Assembly: GCA_028284125.1 (NCBI GenBank)
Contig: JANQSI010000004.1
Location: 1-64,000 of the forward strand
Direction: 5' to 3'
Source: Cyclobacteriaceae bacterium
GTDB taxonomy: Bacteria; Bacteroidota; Bacteroidia; Cytophagales; Cyclobacteriaceae
Length of the DNA stretch: 64,000 bases
Under the pieces are notes generated by a model. The model ran no database searches. It was given only the letters and a program-made list of their open reading frames with translations, and was not told the DNA's origin. Position numbers and translations under genes: made by a program. Shown here in pieces: positions 11,195-19,817 of the stretch. Within the stretch, counting starts at the first letter, position 1; each line of letters begins with the position of its first letter.

Positions 11195-11649
11195 TTCCCA
11201 CCAAAAACCATATCCGTGCTGGTATAGCTGCCACCAAAATTTTCTGAAAGCTTAACTACTTGTTCCAGCGCATCTTTGAATTGATCAGTAGTCAATTCTT
11301 CAAGTGGATGGGTGAATACGGACCAAACAATTGAGTTGAAAAGGGCATACTTAGAATCTAATGCTCGATCGAAATTTGCCTCGAGCATGACTTTGAAATG
11401 TTCGTCTTTTAGTTCTTTTTGTTCAACGATCGGACTCATAATTCGCATCCGGTTGGCTCCAACATCAGTGATTATCATAACAGGCCTTTCTCGCATCATG
11501 AATTGCCAGTTTCCCATTTGACCCTGAACGTCTTCTATATCTTCATGCAGAATTTTCCACATTTTCACATTGGTCATTTTGTCATCAACATCCTGTGCCA
11601 ATAATGCGTTGAAGAATACGAAAAATAGGAACGCGAAGGAATATTTCAT
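11191..11649 (-). CDS. Secreted protein of unknown function
   Basis: 152 aa with a cleavable signal peptide (MKYSFAFLFFVFFNALLAQ). The mature part (DVQGQMGNWQFMMRERPVMIITDVGANRMRIMSPIVEQKEL, then FKVMLEANFDRALDSKYALFNSIVWSVFTHPLEELT and a final EQVVKLSENFGGSYTSTDMVFG) reads like a YbjN/type III chaperone-like alpha/beta fold, but the similarity is weak and I assign no family. Located between a convergent acyltransferase gene and a divergent lipoprotein gene. Confidence 0.75.
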   Translation of the reverse strand: MKYSFAFLFFVFFNALLAQDVDDKMTNVKMWKILHEDIEDVQGQMGNWQFMMRERPVMIITDVGANRMRIMSPIVEQKELKDEHFKVMLEANFDRALDSKYALFNSIVWSVFTHPLEELTTDQFKDALEQVVKLSENFGGSYTSTDMVFGGN

Positions 11650-11724
11650 AATTGACGTAGTAAGTCAAGGAAATTAGCGTAAACTTCTATTAGTACAAAT
11701 GGATTATTAGCTTTATAACGACAT

Positions 11725-12390
11725 ATGAGAACATTAAAGTACTTACCCCAGATTTTAATACTCATTCTTCTCATAAGCTGTCAAAGCACTAACGACAATT
11801 CGAATGAGGAAGGGCAGTGGTGGACAAAAGAAGAACGACAATTGATACTATCTGAGTTGGACAGAACTACAGAAGAATTGAAGACCGAGATAGAAAACCT
11901 ATCAGATGAGCAGTGGAATTTTCGAGGAGGAGATGGCTGGAACATTGGTGAAATTGTGGAGCATTTGGAAATGCAAAATCAGCTTCATTATAGAGAAATT
12001 TCGGTGATAGCTAACAGTCCGCAACACTTGGAATACAGAAAAATTACGGAAGGTGGAGATGATTACTTCATTAAGTATGCGACCGATACTATTAAGGGTC
12101 AGGCAGGTTGGTTTTTAACACCTAAAGGGAAGTTCAATTCTAAAAAGGCTGCAGAATCTGCTTTTTACCTGGCAAGAGGCAAGTTGCGTGAGTATGTGGA
12201 AACGACTCCTGCAGATTTAAGAAAACAATTCACGTTCAGGTCCCCGATGTATGAAAAGGATCTTTCGGAATTAACAATTAGTGATGTCCGTGATCTTCAT
12301 CAGTTATTGCTAACAGGAATCGCACACACAGACCGCCATATTGAACAGATCAGAAACATAAAAGCGCATGATGACTTCCCTAATGACTAG
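11725..12390 (+). CDS. DinB-like lipoprotein
   Basis: 221 aa. N-terminal lipoprotein signal (ILILILLISCQSTND, Cys 19). The rest fits the DinB/YfiT four-helix fold: ELDRTTEELKTEIENLSDEQWNFRGGDGWNIGEIVEHLEM, with a later DLHQLLLTGIAHTDRHIEQIRNI. The fold normally has three metal-binding His residues; HLEM and HTDRH could supply them. DinB proteins are often thiol-dependent transferases, but a membrane-anchored extracytoplasmic one has no known substrate. Free-standing gene. Confidence 0.8.
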   Translation: MRTLKYLPQILILILLISCQSTNDNSNEEGQWWTKEERQLILSELDRTTEELKTEIENLSDEQWNFRGGDGWNIGEIVEHLEMQNQLHYREISVIANSPQHLEYRKITEGGDDYFIKYATDTIKGQAGWFLTPKGKFNSKKAAESAFYLARGKLREYVETTPADLRKQFTFRSPMYEKDLSELTISDVRDLHQLLLTGIAHTDRHIEQIRNIKAHDDFPND

Positions 12391-12482
12391 ACCTAAGAGC
12401 GAGTCCTTGATCTAAAAAAAATGGAGTTTAAATGTAAGTTTTGGGATTGATTGAACACTAATTCAATGAAGCCTGAATTCTT

Positions 12483-13493
12483 ATGGTTAAAACTATTTCA
12501 TATCAAAAGTCAGTTCCATTTCTTGTACCAATTGTGATCATCATTCTGATGATTGCAATATCCAAAACAACTCTTTTCCATTCGAATTCCAGCGCATTGT
12601 CAAATGCGATTACCATCGATTTATTGCTTACCTCACCCATCGTTTATTTACTTCTAATTAGGAAGAAGGCAATTCCCAATATCACGGTCGTATCTGTTTT
12701 TGTTGTTGGACTGATAGTAGCCAGTTTTATTGTTCCGAAGGAAAACCATCATCTATTGGACCTTGCCCAAACTTGGGTTCTTCCTGTTGCAGAGTTTGCG
12801 GTAGTCGGATTTATTCTTTTGAAGGTTAAACAAACAATTCAATCATTTAGAAAAGAATCCACAGTATCTCCGGACTTTTACACAGCCCTTAAAAAAGCCT
12901 GTAAAGAGGTTTTACCTAAGAAAGTAGATGTGGTTTTAGCAATGGAAATTGCGGTTTTTTACTACAGTTTTTTTGCATGGAAAAAGAAAAAACTACAATC
13001 CAATGAGTTCAGCTATCATCGAGAAAACTCAATTATCGTTTTACTTGCCGTAATTCTGTTCGTTCTTTTAATTGAGACGTTTGTCGTGCACATTCTTGTT
13101 GAAAGTTGGAGCAGCACAGCCGCATGGATTTTAACATTATTGAGTTTATACACCGGACTGCAGATTTTTGCAGTGATGAAATCAATGAGTAGACGACCAA
13201 TTGTTATTAGTGAGGAAAGTCTTCTCTTGAAGTATGGCCTATGCGCTGAAACGGATATTCCCTACTCAGCAATTGAATCTGTTGAGCTAAGCGCGAAACC
13301 GATTGAATTTAACAAGAATACACGCCACATGTCACCTTTAAAGGACGCAGATAGCTACAACGTGATTCTGGCATTGAAGGAGAGACAAGCTATTTACGGC
13401 TTGTATGGAGTTAAAAGAAGCTTTGGCAAGCTAGCCTTTCACGTGGATGACAAGGAAAAATTCTATGATTTATTGGTATCTAAATTGTCATAA
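12483..13493 (+). CDS. Multi-spanning membrane protein with C-terminal PH-like region
   Basis: 336 aa. About six hydrophobic segments (near 13-30, 42-60, 68-86, 95-112, 180-205 and 207-230) precede a soluble C-terminus of about 100 residues. The end (RRPIVISEESLLLKYGLCAETDIPYSAIESVELS, then YNVILALKERQAIYGLYGVKR, and FHVDDKEKFYDLLVSKL) looks like a bacterial PH-type domain. No specific family is recognised. It ends one base before the convergent PAS gene. Confidence 0.7.
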   Translation: MVKTISYQKSVPFLVPIVIIILMIAISKTTLFHSNSSALSNAITIDLLLTSPIVYLLLIRKKAIPNITVVSVFVVGLIVASFIVPKENHHLLDLAQTWVLPVAEFAVVGFILLKVKQTIQSFRKESTVSPDFYTALKKACKEVLPKKVDVVLAMEIAVFYYSFFAWKKKKLQSNEFSYHRENSIIVLLAVILFVLLIETFVVHILVESWSSTAAWILTLLSLYTGLQIFAVMKSMSRRPIVISEESLLLKYGLCAETDIPYSAIESVELSAKPIEFNKNTRHMSPLKDADSYNVILALKERQAIYGLYGVKRSFGKLAFHVDDKEKFYDLLVSKLS

Positions 13494-13494
13494 T

Positions 13495-14121
13495 TCAGTT
13501 AGACAAGTCATTAATCTCATGAATCACCTCATCCAATTTTTTGACAGTTTCCTCAAGTAGTCTAAAAATTTTTTCGTTGTATTCCGTTTTGAAACTATCT
13601 GTTTTCAGCAGATCAACAAGTCCTATGATATTGGCTACAGGTGCTCTTAACTCATGCGAATTTTTATAGGAAATCTTTTTAATTGCTTCCACTTTCTCTC
13701 TAAGCTCCATTTCCATTTCTACAAGCTCAGTCACATCCTGAACGATTGATGAGAATTTAACTGGAGTCTGATCATCAGCTCGTTCAAATACAATGTCTCG
13801 AATAAAGAGATGCCGATAACTTCCGTTTGAATTTTTTATTCTAAGTGTACATTCAATGATTTCTCCTACACGACTTGTTCTTAATCTACTGATCACCTCC
13901 TCAGAAGTCTTGAGATCATCTGGGTGAATAATTGATTCAAAATAATTATGACTCAATTCTTTGAGTTTTTCCTTCGAGTAATCAAGAATTTTTTCCGCAT
14001 GACCACTTGAATAGATTAGCGTATCATCAACCAGATCGATGGCTCCAAAAGCCACTGGAGATGCTTTATGTAATGATCTTATGAAGGCAAAGTTGAGTCC
14101 CACGTTAACCAAGTTAAACAA
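13495..14121 (-). CDS. PAS-HisKA protein lacking the kinase ATPase domain
   Basis: 208 aa. A PAS domain (about 20-130: GAIDLVDDTLIYSSGHAEKILDYS, FESIIHPDDL, KNSNGSYRHLFIRDIVF, VQDVTELVEMEMEL) leads through a short coiled coil into a HisKA helix with a phospho-acceptor-like His in KNSHELRAPVANIIGLVDLL. The frame then stops; no N/G1/G2 boxes follow in any frame. It could be a dimer partner for other kinases, or a remnant. The start is uncertain: the frame stays open upstream with no ATG, and the track's start is a TTG (a GTG lies at 14103). Confidence 0.75.
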   Translation of the reverse strand: MFNLVNVGLNFAFIRSLHKASPVAFGAIDLVDDTLIYSSGHAEKILDYSKEKLKELSHNYFESIIHPDDLKTSEEVISRLRTSRVGEIIECTLRIKNSNGSYRHLFIRDIVFERADDQTPVKFSSIVQDVTELVEMEMELREKVEAIKKISYKNSHELRAPVANIIGLVDLLKTDSFKTEYNEKIFRLLEETVKKLDEVIHEINDLSN

Positions 14122-14212
14122 CCCAAATGAAAGGATGCCTGTTTTAAGTTGGATTAAGAAGAACCTGAAAACTTTGTTTGTGTAATACGTTTGGTAAGTA
14201 GATTTACTAGAC

Positions 14213-15028
14213 GTGAGCTTTACAAGACCAGGAAAAATATCGAAAAAGCAGTTACACTCTTATCTCATCATTTTTTGGTGGGTAATCGCTTTTTTCGGTT
14301 TCCTCAGCTCCCTGTTCTATATGCGACAATTTCATGATGAGATCACGCTTAAATCAATGTTTGAAATGTCGTTCTTTCACTGGATTCCAGCAGTGTTTTG
14401 GACAATCATCACACCAGCAATTTTCAAGATCTACCGAAAATTCCCTTTAAAGGATCAACAAATCACAAAATCACTGGTTGCTCATTTTATCATCTCAATT
14501 GTGATGGGGCTTGGCATAAAAATACTTTCGCTAAGTCTTGATTTCGCGCTTAAGTCCATTATAGGCTTGATAGATCTTCCAGTTTATGAAGTCTTGAAAT
14601 CTGTGTTTTGGATAATTCCAGCTTCAACATTTAAGGAAATTCTGCTTTATTGGATAGCGATAATGGCCATCAGGTATGCCAGTGTTGAGAACTCATTGGA
14701 TAAGAATATCCTGACGGTTTCAGGAGAACACGGTCTCGTTCCTTTACCGGTAGAGTCCATCTATTGGATGGAGTCAAACAAAAACTATATTGACATCCAC
14801 AGTGAGAAGGAAAAATACAGGTTGAGAAATTCAATGGGAACGATAGAAAGTGAACTTAACCCGGAAACATTTTTCAGAATTCATCGATCCTACATTGTGA
14901 ATAAGGAAATGATAAAAACCTTAAAACATTGGAGGCGGGGTGAATATTTAATCACGCTTAAAAACCAAAAGGTGCTGACCTCTAGTCGGGGATTCAATGA
15001 AAATGTGAAGCGCATCCTCCAAGCTTGA
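14213..15028 (+). CDS. Membrane-anchored LytTR-domain transcription regulator
   Basis: 271 aa with GTG start. Four membrane helices (about 15-37, 55-75, 85-110 and 135-155) are fused to a C-terminal LytTR DNA-binding domain (ILTVSGEHGLVPLPVESIYWMESNKNYIDIHSEKEKYRLRNSMGTIESEL, FFRIHRSYIVNKEMIKTL). This is a one-component layout: no receiver domain, so the membrane part presumably senses the signal. Divergently transcribed from the PAS-HisKA gene across about 90-110 bp, so the pair could be co-regulated. Confidence 0.87.
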   Translation: MSFTRPGKISKKQLHSYLIIFWWVIAFFGFLSSLFYMRQFHDEITLKSMFEMSFFHWIPAVFWTIITPAIFKIYRKFPLKDQQITKSLVAHFIISIVMGLGIKILSLSLDFALKSIIGLIDLPVYEVLKSVFWIIPASTFKEILLYWIAIMAIRYASVENSLDKNILTVSGEHGLVPLPVESIYWMESNKNYIDIHSEKEKYRLRNSMGTIESELNPETFFRIHRSYIVNKEMIKTLKHWRRGEYLITLKNQKVLTSSRGFNENVKRILQA

Positions 15029-15162
15029 TCCATTTCATCCCTAATTAAGTTACTTCTGTCCCAATGTCGCATTTGAACACGATCCTGAAATCACTCATCT
15101 CGTATTCTTACACCCTAGTTGGAAACTGACAACTAACCAACTAAAACTTGTAACTATCAATC

Positions 15163-15561
15163 ATGACTAAACCTACATTTAAAGATGTTCTGTTCTGGCT
15201 TTTTAGTCTTTACTACACACTATTGTTTGGAATGCAAGGATGGCAAAAGTTTGATGCCGATGGATTTTGGTCCGGAGCTTTCGAACGTTGGGGGTATCCA
15301 ACCTGGTTTATGTTTTTCATCGGCTTCTTAGAAGTGACTGGAGCAGTTTTTATCCTACTTCCAAAAGTAAATGGCTATGGAGCCGTTACAATGGCTGTCG
15401 TAATGCTTGGAGCTTTTGTTACCAGAGCAATTCATGGAATGGGTACTGAAGATGCAGTTTCAATTGCATTTTACTTCATTTGTATGCTACTTCTGGCACA
15501 CGAAAAAGGCACTTTGGAAAAAATTTCAGAATTCGTCAAAAGGAAAACTGCAAATGGATAA
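15163..15561 (+). CDS. DoxX-family membrane protein
   Basis: 132 aa with four membrane helices. Typical DoxX text: DVLFWLFSLYYTLLFGMQGWQKFD near the N-terminus, GYPTWFMFFIGFLEVTGAVFILLPKVNGYGAVTMAVVMLGAFVTRAIHG in the middle, and AFYFICMLLLAHEK. The family's role is poorly defined (thiol/redox or quinone-linked functions in some members). The downstream YceI gene begins inside its last codons (8-bp overlap), so the two are translationally coupled. Confidence 0.88.
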   Translation: MTKPTFKDVLFWLFSLYYTLLFGMQGWQKFDADGFWSGAFERWGYPTWFMFFIGFLEVTGAVFILLPKVNGYGAVTMAVVMLGAFVTRAIHGMGTEDAVSIAFYFICMLLLAHEKGTLEKISEFVKRKTANG

Positions 15562-16636
15562 TCCATCCGTTTTAAATCTGAAAAAGACTTTGTGGATCAA
15601 TCTTGCCACTCTTCTGATTGTTTCATGTACTACTCCAAGTGAACAAAATTCTTCAACCAGTAGAGCTTTAGCTGAAACGGAAGACAAGGAAGTAGATTAT
15701 CGTTCCATCATCGGAAAAGACTTTTTTATCGATGACCAACACTCCTATTTAGGTTTTAAGATCAAGTATTTCGGCTTCAGTCCTGTAAGAGGAAGATTTG
15801 ACTCGTTTGATGGAACCTTGATGTACGATCCCGAAAACATCAGCTCACTCTCCGTTTCGATTTTTGTGGATGTTTCGAGCATAAATACGGGAAACAAGAG
15901 ACGGGATAATGACCTCATCAGCTATGATGGTTGGTTTGGAGTAGCTGATTACCCGATGATGACATTTATGAGTAAAAGAGCTATTCCAAAGAGTGATGGT
16001 GGATTTGATTTGATTGGAGAAATAACAGCTAAAGGAATCACATTGATCGATACCATTTCTTTTGAAAAACCAACGGCTTTAAGTGAAGATTACGCTAAGA
16101 ACTTTCAAGTAGATTTTTCTGGAAGGATCACGCTTAATCGTAAGCATTTTGGAATACATGGAGGAGATTTTTGGAGTTCTGTAATGGAAAATGGCTTGAC
16201 ACAACTTTCAGATGAAGTAGAAATAGAGTTGGATATGCACTGTCGAAGGGGGAATTATCAAGCACGCTACGAGAATTATGATTCGTTGGATGTGAATAAG
16301 ATCGTTTTAGATCGGATAAGGAATGAATCGTTTGAAAGCGGTGTACAACTTATGGACAGCCTTAACAGTAAGAATGCCATTTCAATAGGAAAATTTTCCT
16401 CGGTAGGGAATACACTCAACCAATGGAGTATGTACGAGGAGGCAAAAGCTATATTCAAAAAGAAACAAAAATTTTTTCCTGGGAGACCAACGACTTTGAA
16501 TCAACTAGGGATTACAGATATTCTTTTAGGTAATTATGCTTCCGGAAGAAAAAATTTCGAAAAAGCTTTTGAAATGGATTCAGCCAATCCAAGAGCAAGT
16601 GAATATTTACGCTTTTTAGACAGAATGGATAACTAG
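15554..16636 (+). CDS. YceI-like lipoprotein with C-terminal TPR-like region
   Basis: 360 aa from ATG 15554; the track's start at 15407 lies deep inside the DoxX gene. A lipoprotein signal (INLATLLIVSCTTPSEQ) is followed by a YceI domain, about residues 50-210: FFIDDQHSYLGFKIKYFGFSPVRGRFDSFDGTLMYD, SINTGNKRRDNDL, DYPMMTFMSKR, and FSGRITLNRKHFGI. YceI folds are lipocalin-like and bind isoprenoid or quinone-type lipids. The last 90 residues (QWSMYEEAKAIFKKKQKFFPGRPTTLNQLG, DILLGNYASGRKNFEKAFEMDSANPRASEYL) look like TPR helices. Coupled to DoxX. Confidence 0.85.
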   Translation: MDNPSVLNLKKTLWINLATLLIVSCTTPSEQNSSTSRALAETEDKEVDYRSIIGKDFFIDDQHSYLGFKIKYFGFSPVRGRFDSFDGTLMYDPENISSLSVSIFVDVSSINTGNKRRDNDLISYDGWFGVADYPMMTFMSKRAIPKSDGGFDLIGEITAKGITLIDTISFEKPTALSEDYAKNFQVDFSGRITLNRKHFGIHGGDFWSSVMENGLTQLSDEVEIELDMHCRRGNYQARYENYDSLDVNKIVLDRIRNESFESGVQLMDSLNSKNAISIGKFSSVGNTLNQWSMYEEAKAIFKKKQKFFPGRPTTLNQLGITDILLGNYASGRKNFEKAFEMDSANPRASEYLRFLDRMDN

Positions 16637-16726
16637 CGGTTGCTTACCTTTTGTTCACTGAATGTTTCCATTTTTATAGTACAATCCGACACGTTTTCCT
16701 CAAATTTGCCTTCCTATTCAAAGGCA

Positions 16727-17746
16727 ATGGAGAACATTACCATAATCACTGTTGGACTAATTCTGGTAGGTGCATTGATTTTGCTATTTGCAATTTCTCG
16801 TACGCACCAGATCTTCAAACTTCTTACGACAAAGAAGTTTAGAAATAACTGGAGAAATCTTTTTTTGCTGATGGCCTTTTTCTTTCTGGGATACCTTGGA
16901 GTAGTTCTAATTGTATTTCTCGGTTATGAAAATATCCTCCCACTGCTCACTGGTGTGATCTTTTTCTTTGGAGCTGTCTTTGTCTTTATTGTAGTGGCAA
17001 CAGGTTTGGGAACGTTTAAGAGGCTCCAAGAAGTAAATCAAGGACTTGAAGACAAAGTCCGTGAGATGAAAATTAGAAATCAGGAACTTCAGCAATTCAA
17101 TTATGCCACTTCACACGATCTTCAGGAGCCAATGAATACCGTGATCGGATGTGTCAGCATGTTGAAAGAAGAGTATAGTGGTCAATTGGATGAGAAGGCC
17201 AATCGATTCATGAATTATTCTGTGCAAGCAGCGGATCGCATGAAGGAATTGATCGAGGGATTATCAGATTTTTTGAAAATTGGTAGAGATCGGGAAAGTG
17301 ATGTGACCAATATTGAAAATCTTGTAAACAGTGTTGTATCTGAACTTCATGATTCCATCCAAAAGAATGATGCGACCGTAAAAATTGAAAGCCTTCCGAC
17401 CTTGAATGTAAATGCACCTGATATTAAGCGTGTGTTTCAGAATTTGATCAGCAACGCGCTGAAGTACAGAAAAGAAGACGAATCGCCTGAGGTCGTGATT
17501 TCAGCCCAGAAGAATGATGAAAAGTCATGGTTGTTCAAAGTACAGGATAATGGTATGGGAATCAGTCAAAAGAATTTTGAAAAAGTATTTCAAATTTTCG
17601 CGCAGCTCCATCCTCGAGATAAATATGAAGGAATGGGAATAGGCCTTTCTATATGTAAAAAGATAGTCGAATTACATGGCGGTAAGATTTGGCCAGAATC
17701 CAAAGAAGGTGTGGGTACCAGCTTTTACTTTACGTTGAGAGGTTGA
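16727..17746 (+). CDS. Membrane sensor histidine kinase
   Basis: 339 aa from ATG 16727 (track start 16640 is a TTG with an unlikely 29-residue extension). Three membrane helices (about 4-24, 47-67 and 75-95), a coiled coil (LQEVNQGLEDKVREMKIRNQELQQF), HisKA with phospho-acceptor His in YATSHDLQEPMNTVIG, then a complete HATPase_c domain: N-box NLISNALKYR, G1 VQDNGMGI, and G2 YEGMGIGLSICKKIVELHGGKIW. This is the architecture of phytochrome-like or cyanobacterial-type kinases. No response regulator is adjacent, so the partner is elsewhere. Confidence 0.92.
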   Translation: MENITIITVGLILVGALILLFAISRTHQIFKLLTTKKFRNNWRNLFLLMAFFFLGYLGVVLIVFLGYENILPLLTGVIFFFGAVFVFIVVATGLGTFKRLQEVNQGLEDKVREMKIRNQELQQFNYATSHDLQEPMNTVIGCVSMLKEEYSGQLDEKANRFMNYSVQAADRMKELIEGLSDFLKIGRDRESDVTNIENLVNSVVSELHDSIQKNDATVKIESLPTLNVNAPDIKRVFQNLISNALKYRKEDESPEVVISAQKNDEKSWLFKVQDNGMGISQKNFEKVFQIFAQLHPRDKYEGMGIGLSICKKIVELHGGKIWPESKEGVGTSFYFTLRG

Positions 17747-17756
17747 TCGTTGGAAG

Positions 17757-17842
17757 AAGCTGAAACAAGTTCAGCATGACGTTCCTTTTGTTAAAGTTGG
17801 TTTATGCTGCTCTATAGTCACTCTGAACTCGTTTCAGGGTCT
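17757..17842. repeat. Dispersed dyad repeat (GCTGAAACAAGTTCAGC type)
   Basis: Two dyads, GCTGAA-ACAAG-TTCAGC at 17759-17775 and CTGAA-CTCGT-TTCAG near 17823-17837, separated by unrelated sequence and ending in GGTCTTC. The same two modules build the tandem block at 52.8-53.2 kb. It lies between a histidine kinase gene and a DUF3995 gene on the same strand. Confidence 0.8.
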
Positions 17843-17876
17843 TCGGATATTTTTAAAATCAACTGGAAATCATACT

Positions 17877-18305
17877 ATGCTTAGTACCCTCATTCACTTA
17901 CAAGTAATCATTTTCATAATGCTAGCACTCATTCACCTTCATTGGGCTTTTGGAGGGACATGGGGATTTGAAAAGTCCATACCAACTGATGAAGAAGGTA
18001 AAAAGGTTCTTAACCCAACTAAACGAGATAGCTTGATTGTTGGTATTGGATTATTATTTTTTGCGACTTACTACTTGCTGAAAGTCAAAGGAGTCGTGCT
18101 GGATTTACCTGCCTGGACAATGATGATAGCTGGATGGTTAATTCCGATAATCTTTTTACTTCGATCAGTCGGTGATTTCAAATACATTGGATTTTTCAAA
18201 AAGGTGAGAAATACAGATTTCGCATTTAGGGATACCCGCTTTTATTCTCCCTTATGTTTGTTCATTGGATTGAACGGGACTTTAATTTCAATTTTTTGTT
18301 GTTGA
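17877..18305 (+). CDS. DUF3995 membrane protein
   Basis: 142 aa with four predicted helices. It carries the family's pattern: ALIHLHWAFGGTWGFEKSIP near the N-terminus, NPTKRDSLIVGIGLLFFATYYL, and a C-terminal GDFKYIGFFKKVRNTDFAFRDTRFYSPLCLFIG. Function of the family is unknown. Convergent with the next gene. Confidence 0.85.
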   Translation: MLSTLIHLQVIIFIMLALIHLHWAFGGTWGFEKSIPTDEEGKKVLNPTKRDSLIVGIGLLFFATYYLLKVKGVVLDLPAWTMMIAGWLIPIIFLLRSVGDFKYIGFFKKVRNTDFAFRDTRFYSPLCLFIGLNGTLISIFCC

Positions 18306-18315
18306 CGGTATATTA

Positions 18316-19491
18316 TCAATAATCCTCCTTCAAAATATTTTCAAAAGGAGTCAAACTTCCATTTTCATTGATAAATAGCGTGTACTGAAAGGATTTTGAT
18401 TTAAGTGCAGGATCGTTTGGGTCATGTTTGATCAAAGTAGCAGAATTCTCCCTAAGTAACTTCGGATAGTTGAAGTTGATTCTTCGAAGATCACCAGTTT
18501 TAAATCTGTTTAGATGAAGCGCTGAAATTCGTATGTTCACGATTTTATCATAAACAGGTGAAGTCTGCTCAGTGGTTAATCGGTAAATAGAAGAAGGTTT
18601 GACTGCATGACGAAGACCAATAACACAAAGTACACCAACATCTGTTTTCTCTTTTAGGAGATCATTGAATCGTTCGTAGATCAATTGATCCCGGAATTTA
18701 TAATTGGTATTTGGGTTGGTATAGTCAAAATAGAGACCGTTATCCATATCTCGAATCATAGTCGTGAATTGCTCAACATCTGAGCCAAAGAAGTTACTAT
18801 AAGCCGAGGGTTGTTCAGCAATATCGGATAAAGTGTATTTTACCAGCTCAGTGACGAATTCTCTGTCATAATAGTACATGACTGCAAGCCCATCAAATTG
18901 TTCTCGGTGCTCACGTGTATCTTCAAATAATTGCTGAAAAAGTCCAACAGTATAGCTTAGTGACTCAGGTACTTTTTTATTTCCGATTAATTCATTGATC
19001 ACGAAAATGGCAGATTCCATTTTGTATTCTATGTCAATACTTCGAACGCTGATATGGTCAAATCGAGGTAAGCTTTTGTTGAATTCATAGAGATCCTGAA
19101 AGAATGCATAGTTTTCTTTACCCCAAAACATGGTGTTTCTTGCTATTTGCCTCAGGATAAGTGTGTCTCCATAAGCTAGATACTCGTTGATTAGGTGCGC
19201 AGCACTGTTTCCTTGCTCAATTGCTAGAACTCTGACATTCGCATGTTTGTGTAAATATTTAAGAAGTTTCATGGTGGCTCTGGGAACGGAGCGGATGTTG
19301 TGCCAGTGTTCTGCTAGTACGAACAGTCTTTCATTGTTGAATTCGAAAAGTTCAAACCCAGAGAAGTTCTCATTTTTTTCAATGCTTACCTTTTTTAGAT
19401 TCGGTGTTAACTCTTGTCCACTCGTTTTTACACCACAGAACAGGCAAAAGAGAAACACAAATGACCTAAGGTTGGTGAGTAATAGGTGCAT
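18316..19491 (-). CDS. Secreted erythromycin-esterase-like protein
   Basis: 391 aa from the ATG at 19491, giving MHLLLTNLRSFVFLFCLFCGVKTSGQ as a signal peptide; the track's 19533 start adds 14 polar residues before it. The text ERLFVLAEHWHNIRSVPRATMKLLKYLHKH with VRVLAIEQGNSAAHLINEYLAYGD, and later VGVLCVIGLRHAVKPSSI, follows the outline of the erythromycin-esterase/ChaN-like fold (an acidic/His active site near the first strand, a second His late). True macrolide esterase activity is not implied. Moderate confidence in family. Confidence 0.55.
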   Translation of the reverse strand: MHLLLTNLRSFVFLFCLFCGVKTSGQELTPNLKKVSIEKNENFSGFELFEFNNERLFVLAEHWHNIRSVPRATMKLLKYLHKHANVRVLAIEQGNSAAHLINEYLAYGDTLILRQIARNTMFWGKENYAFFQDLYEFNKSLPRFDHISVRSIDIEYKMESAIFVINELIGNKKVPESLSYTVGLFQQLFEDTREHREQFDGLAVMYYYDREFVTELVKYTLSDIAEQPSAYSNFFGSDVEQFTTMIRDMDNGLYFDYTNPNTNYKFRDQLIYERFNDLLKEKTDVGVLCVIGLRHAVKPSSIYRLTTEQTSPVYDKIVNIRISALHLNRFKTGDLRRINFNYPKLLRENSATLIKHDPNDPALKSKSFQYTLFINENGSLTPFENILKEDY

Positions 19492-19570
19492 GTTAATAAA
19501 ACGTGGTATTTCTTTTTTAAATATGAATAACATAAAAAAGAGATCGCAAATCTAAAGAGGAGAGATCAAG

Positions 19571-19750
19571 TCATTGAAAGAGTAGCGAGTGAATTGAAAC
19601 GACGATAAAATAAGTGGCTAATATTAACACAGCAATCACATCGACCCGTATTAGGAAATTTCCTAACCCCGTTCTTTTACGAGTTTTTATAAGAAATAAA
19701 ACCAAACCGGCAGAAAGTCCGATAATCAGTATGAGGTCGTAGTATACCAT
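19571..19750 (-). CDS. Small two-helix membrane protein
   Basis: 59 aa from ATG 19750 (the track starts two codons earlier at a TTG). Two hydrophobic helices (YYDLILIIGLSAGLVLFLI and VDVIAVLILATYFIVVSIHSLLF) are separated by a basic loop (KTRKRTG), a plausible small membrane protein. It sits downstream of the LytTR two-component genes on the same strand, with about 65 bp between. No family recognised; the membrane-like composition argues for a real gene. Confidence 0.45.
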   Translation of the reverse strand: MVYYDLILIIGLSAGLVLFLIKTRKRTGLGNFLIRVDVIAVLILATYFIVVSIHSLLFQ

Positions 19751-19817
19751 ATCCAACAGAACTCAGTTGCTACTACTTTTTATACGTTTTATTGGCAATA
19801 ATGATTGTTAGATGATG

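Noticed and set aside
15407-15553. Upstream start of the YceI lipoprotein in the ORF track
   Set aside because: The extra 49 residues are the DoxX gene read in another frame; ATG 15554 gives a lipoprotein signal.
18316-19491. Macrolide resistance gene
   Set aside because: Only the fold outline resembles erythromycin esterases; the protein is exported and the similarity is weak.
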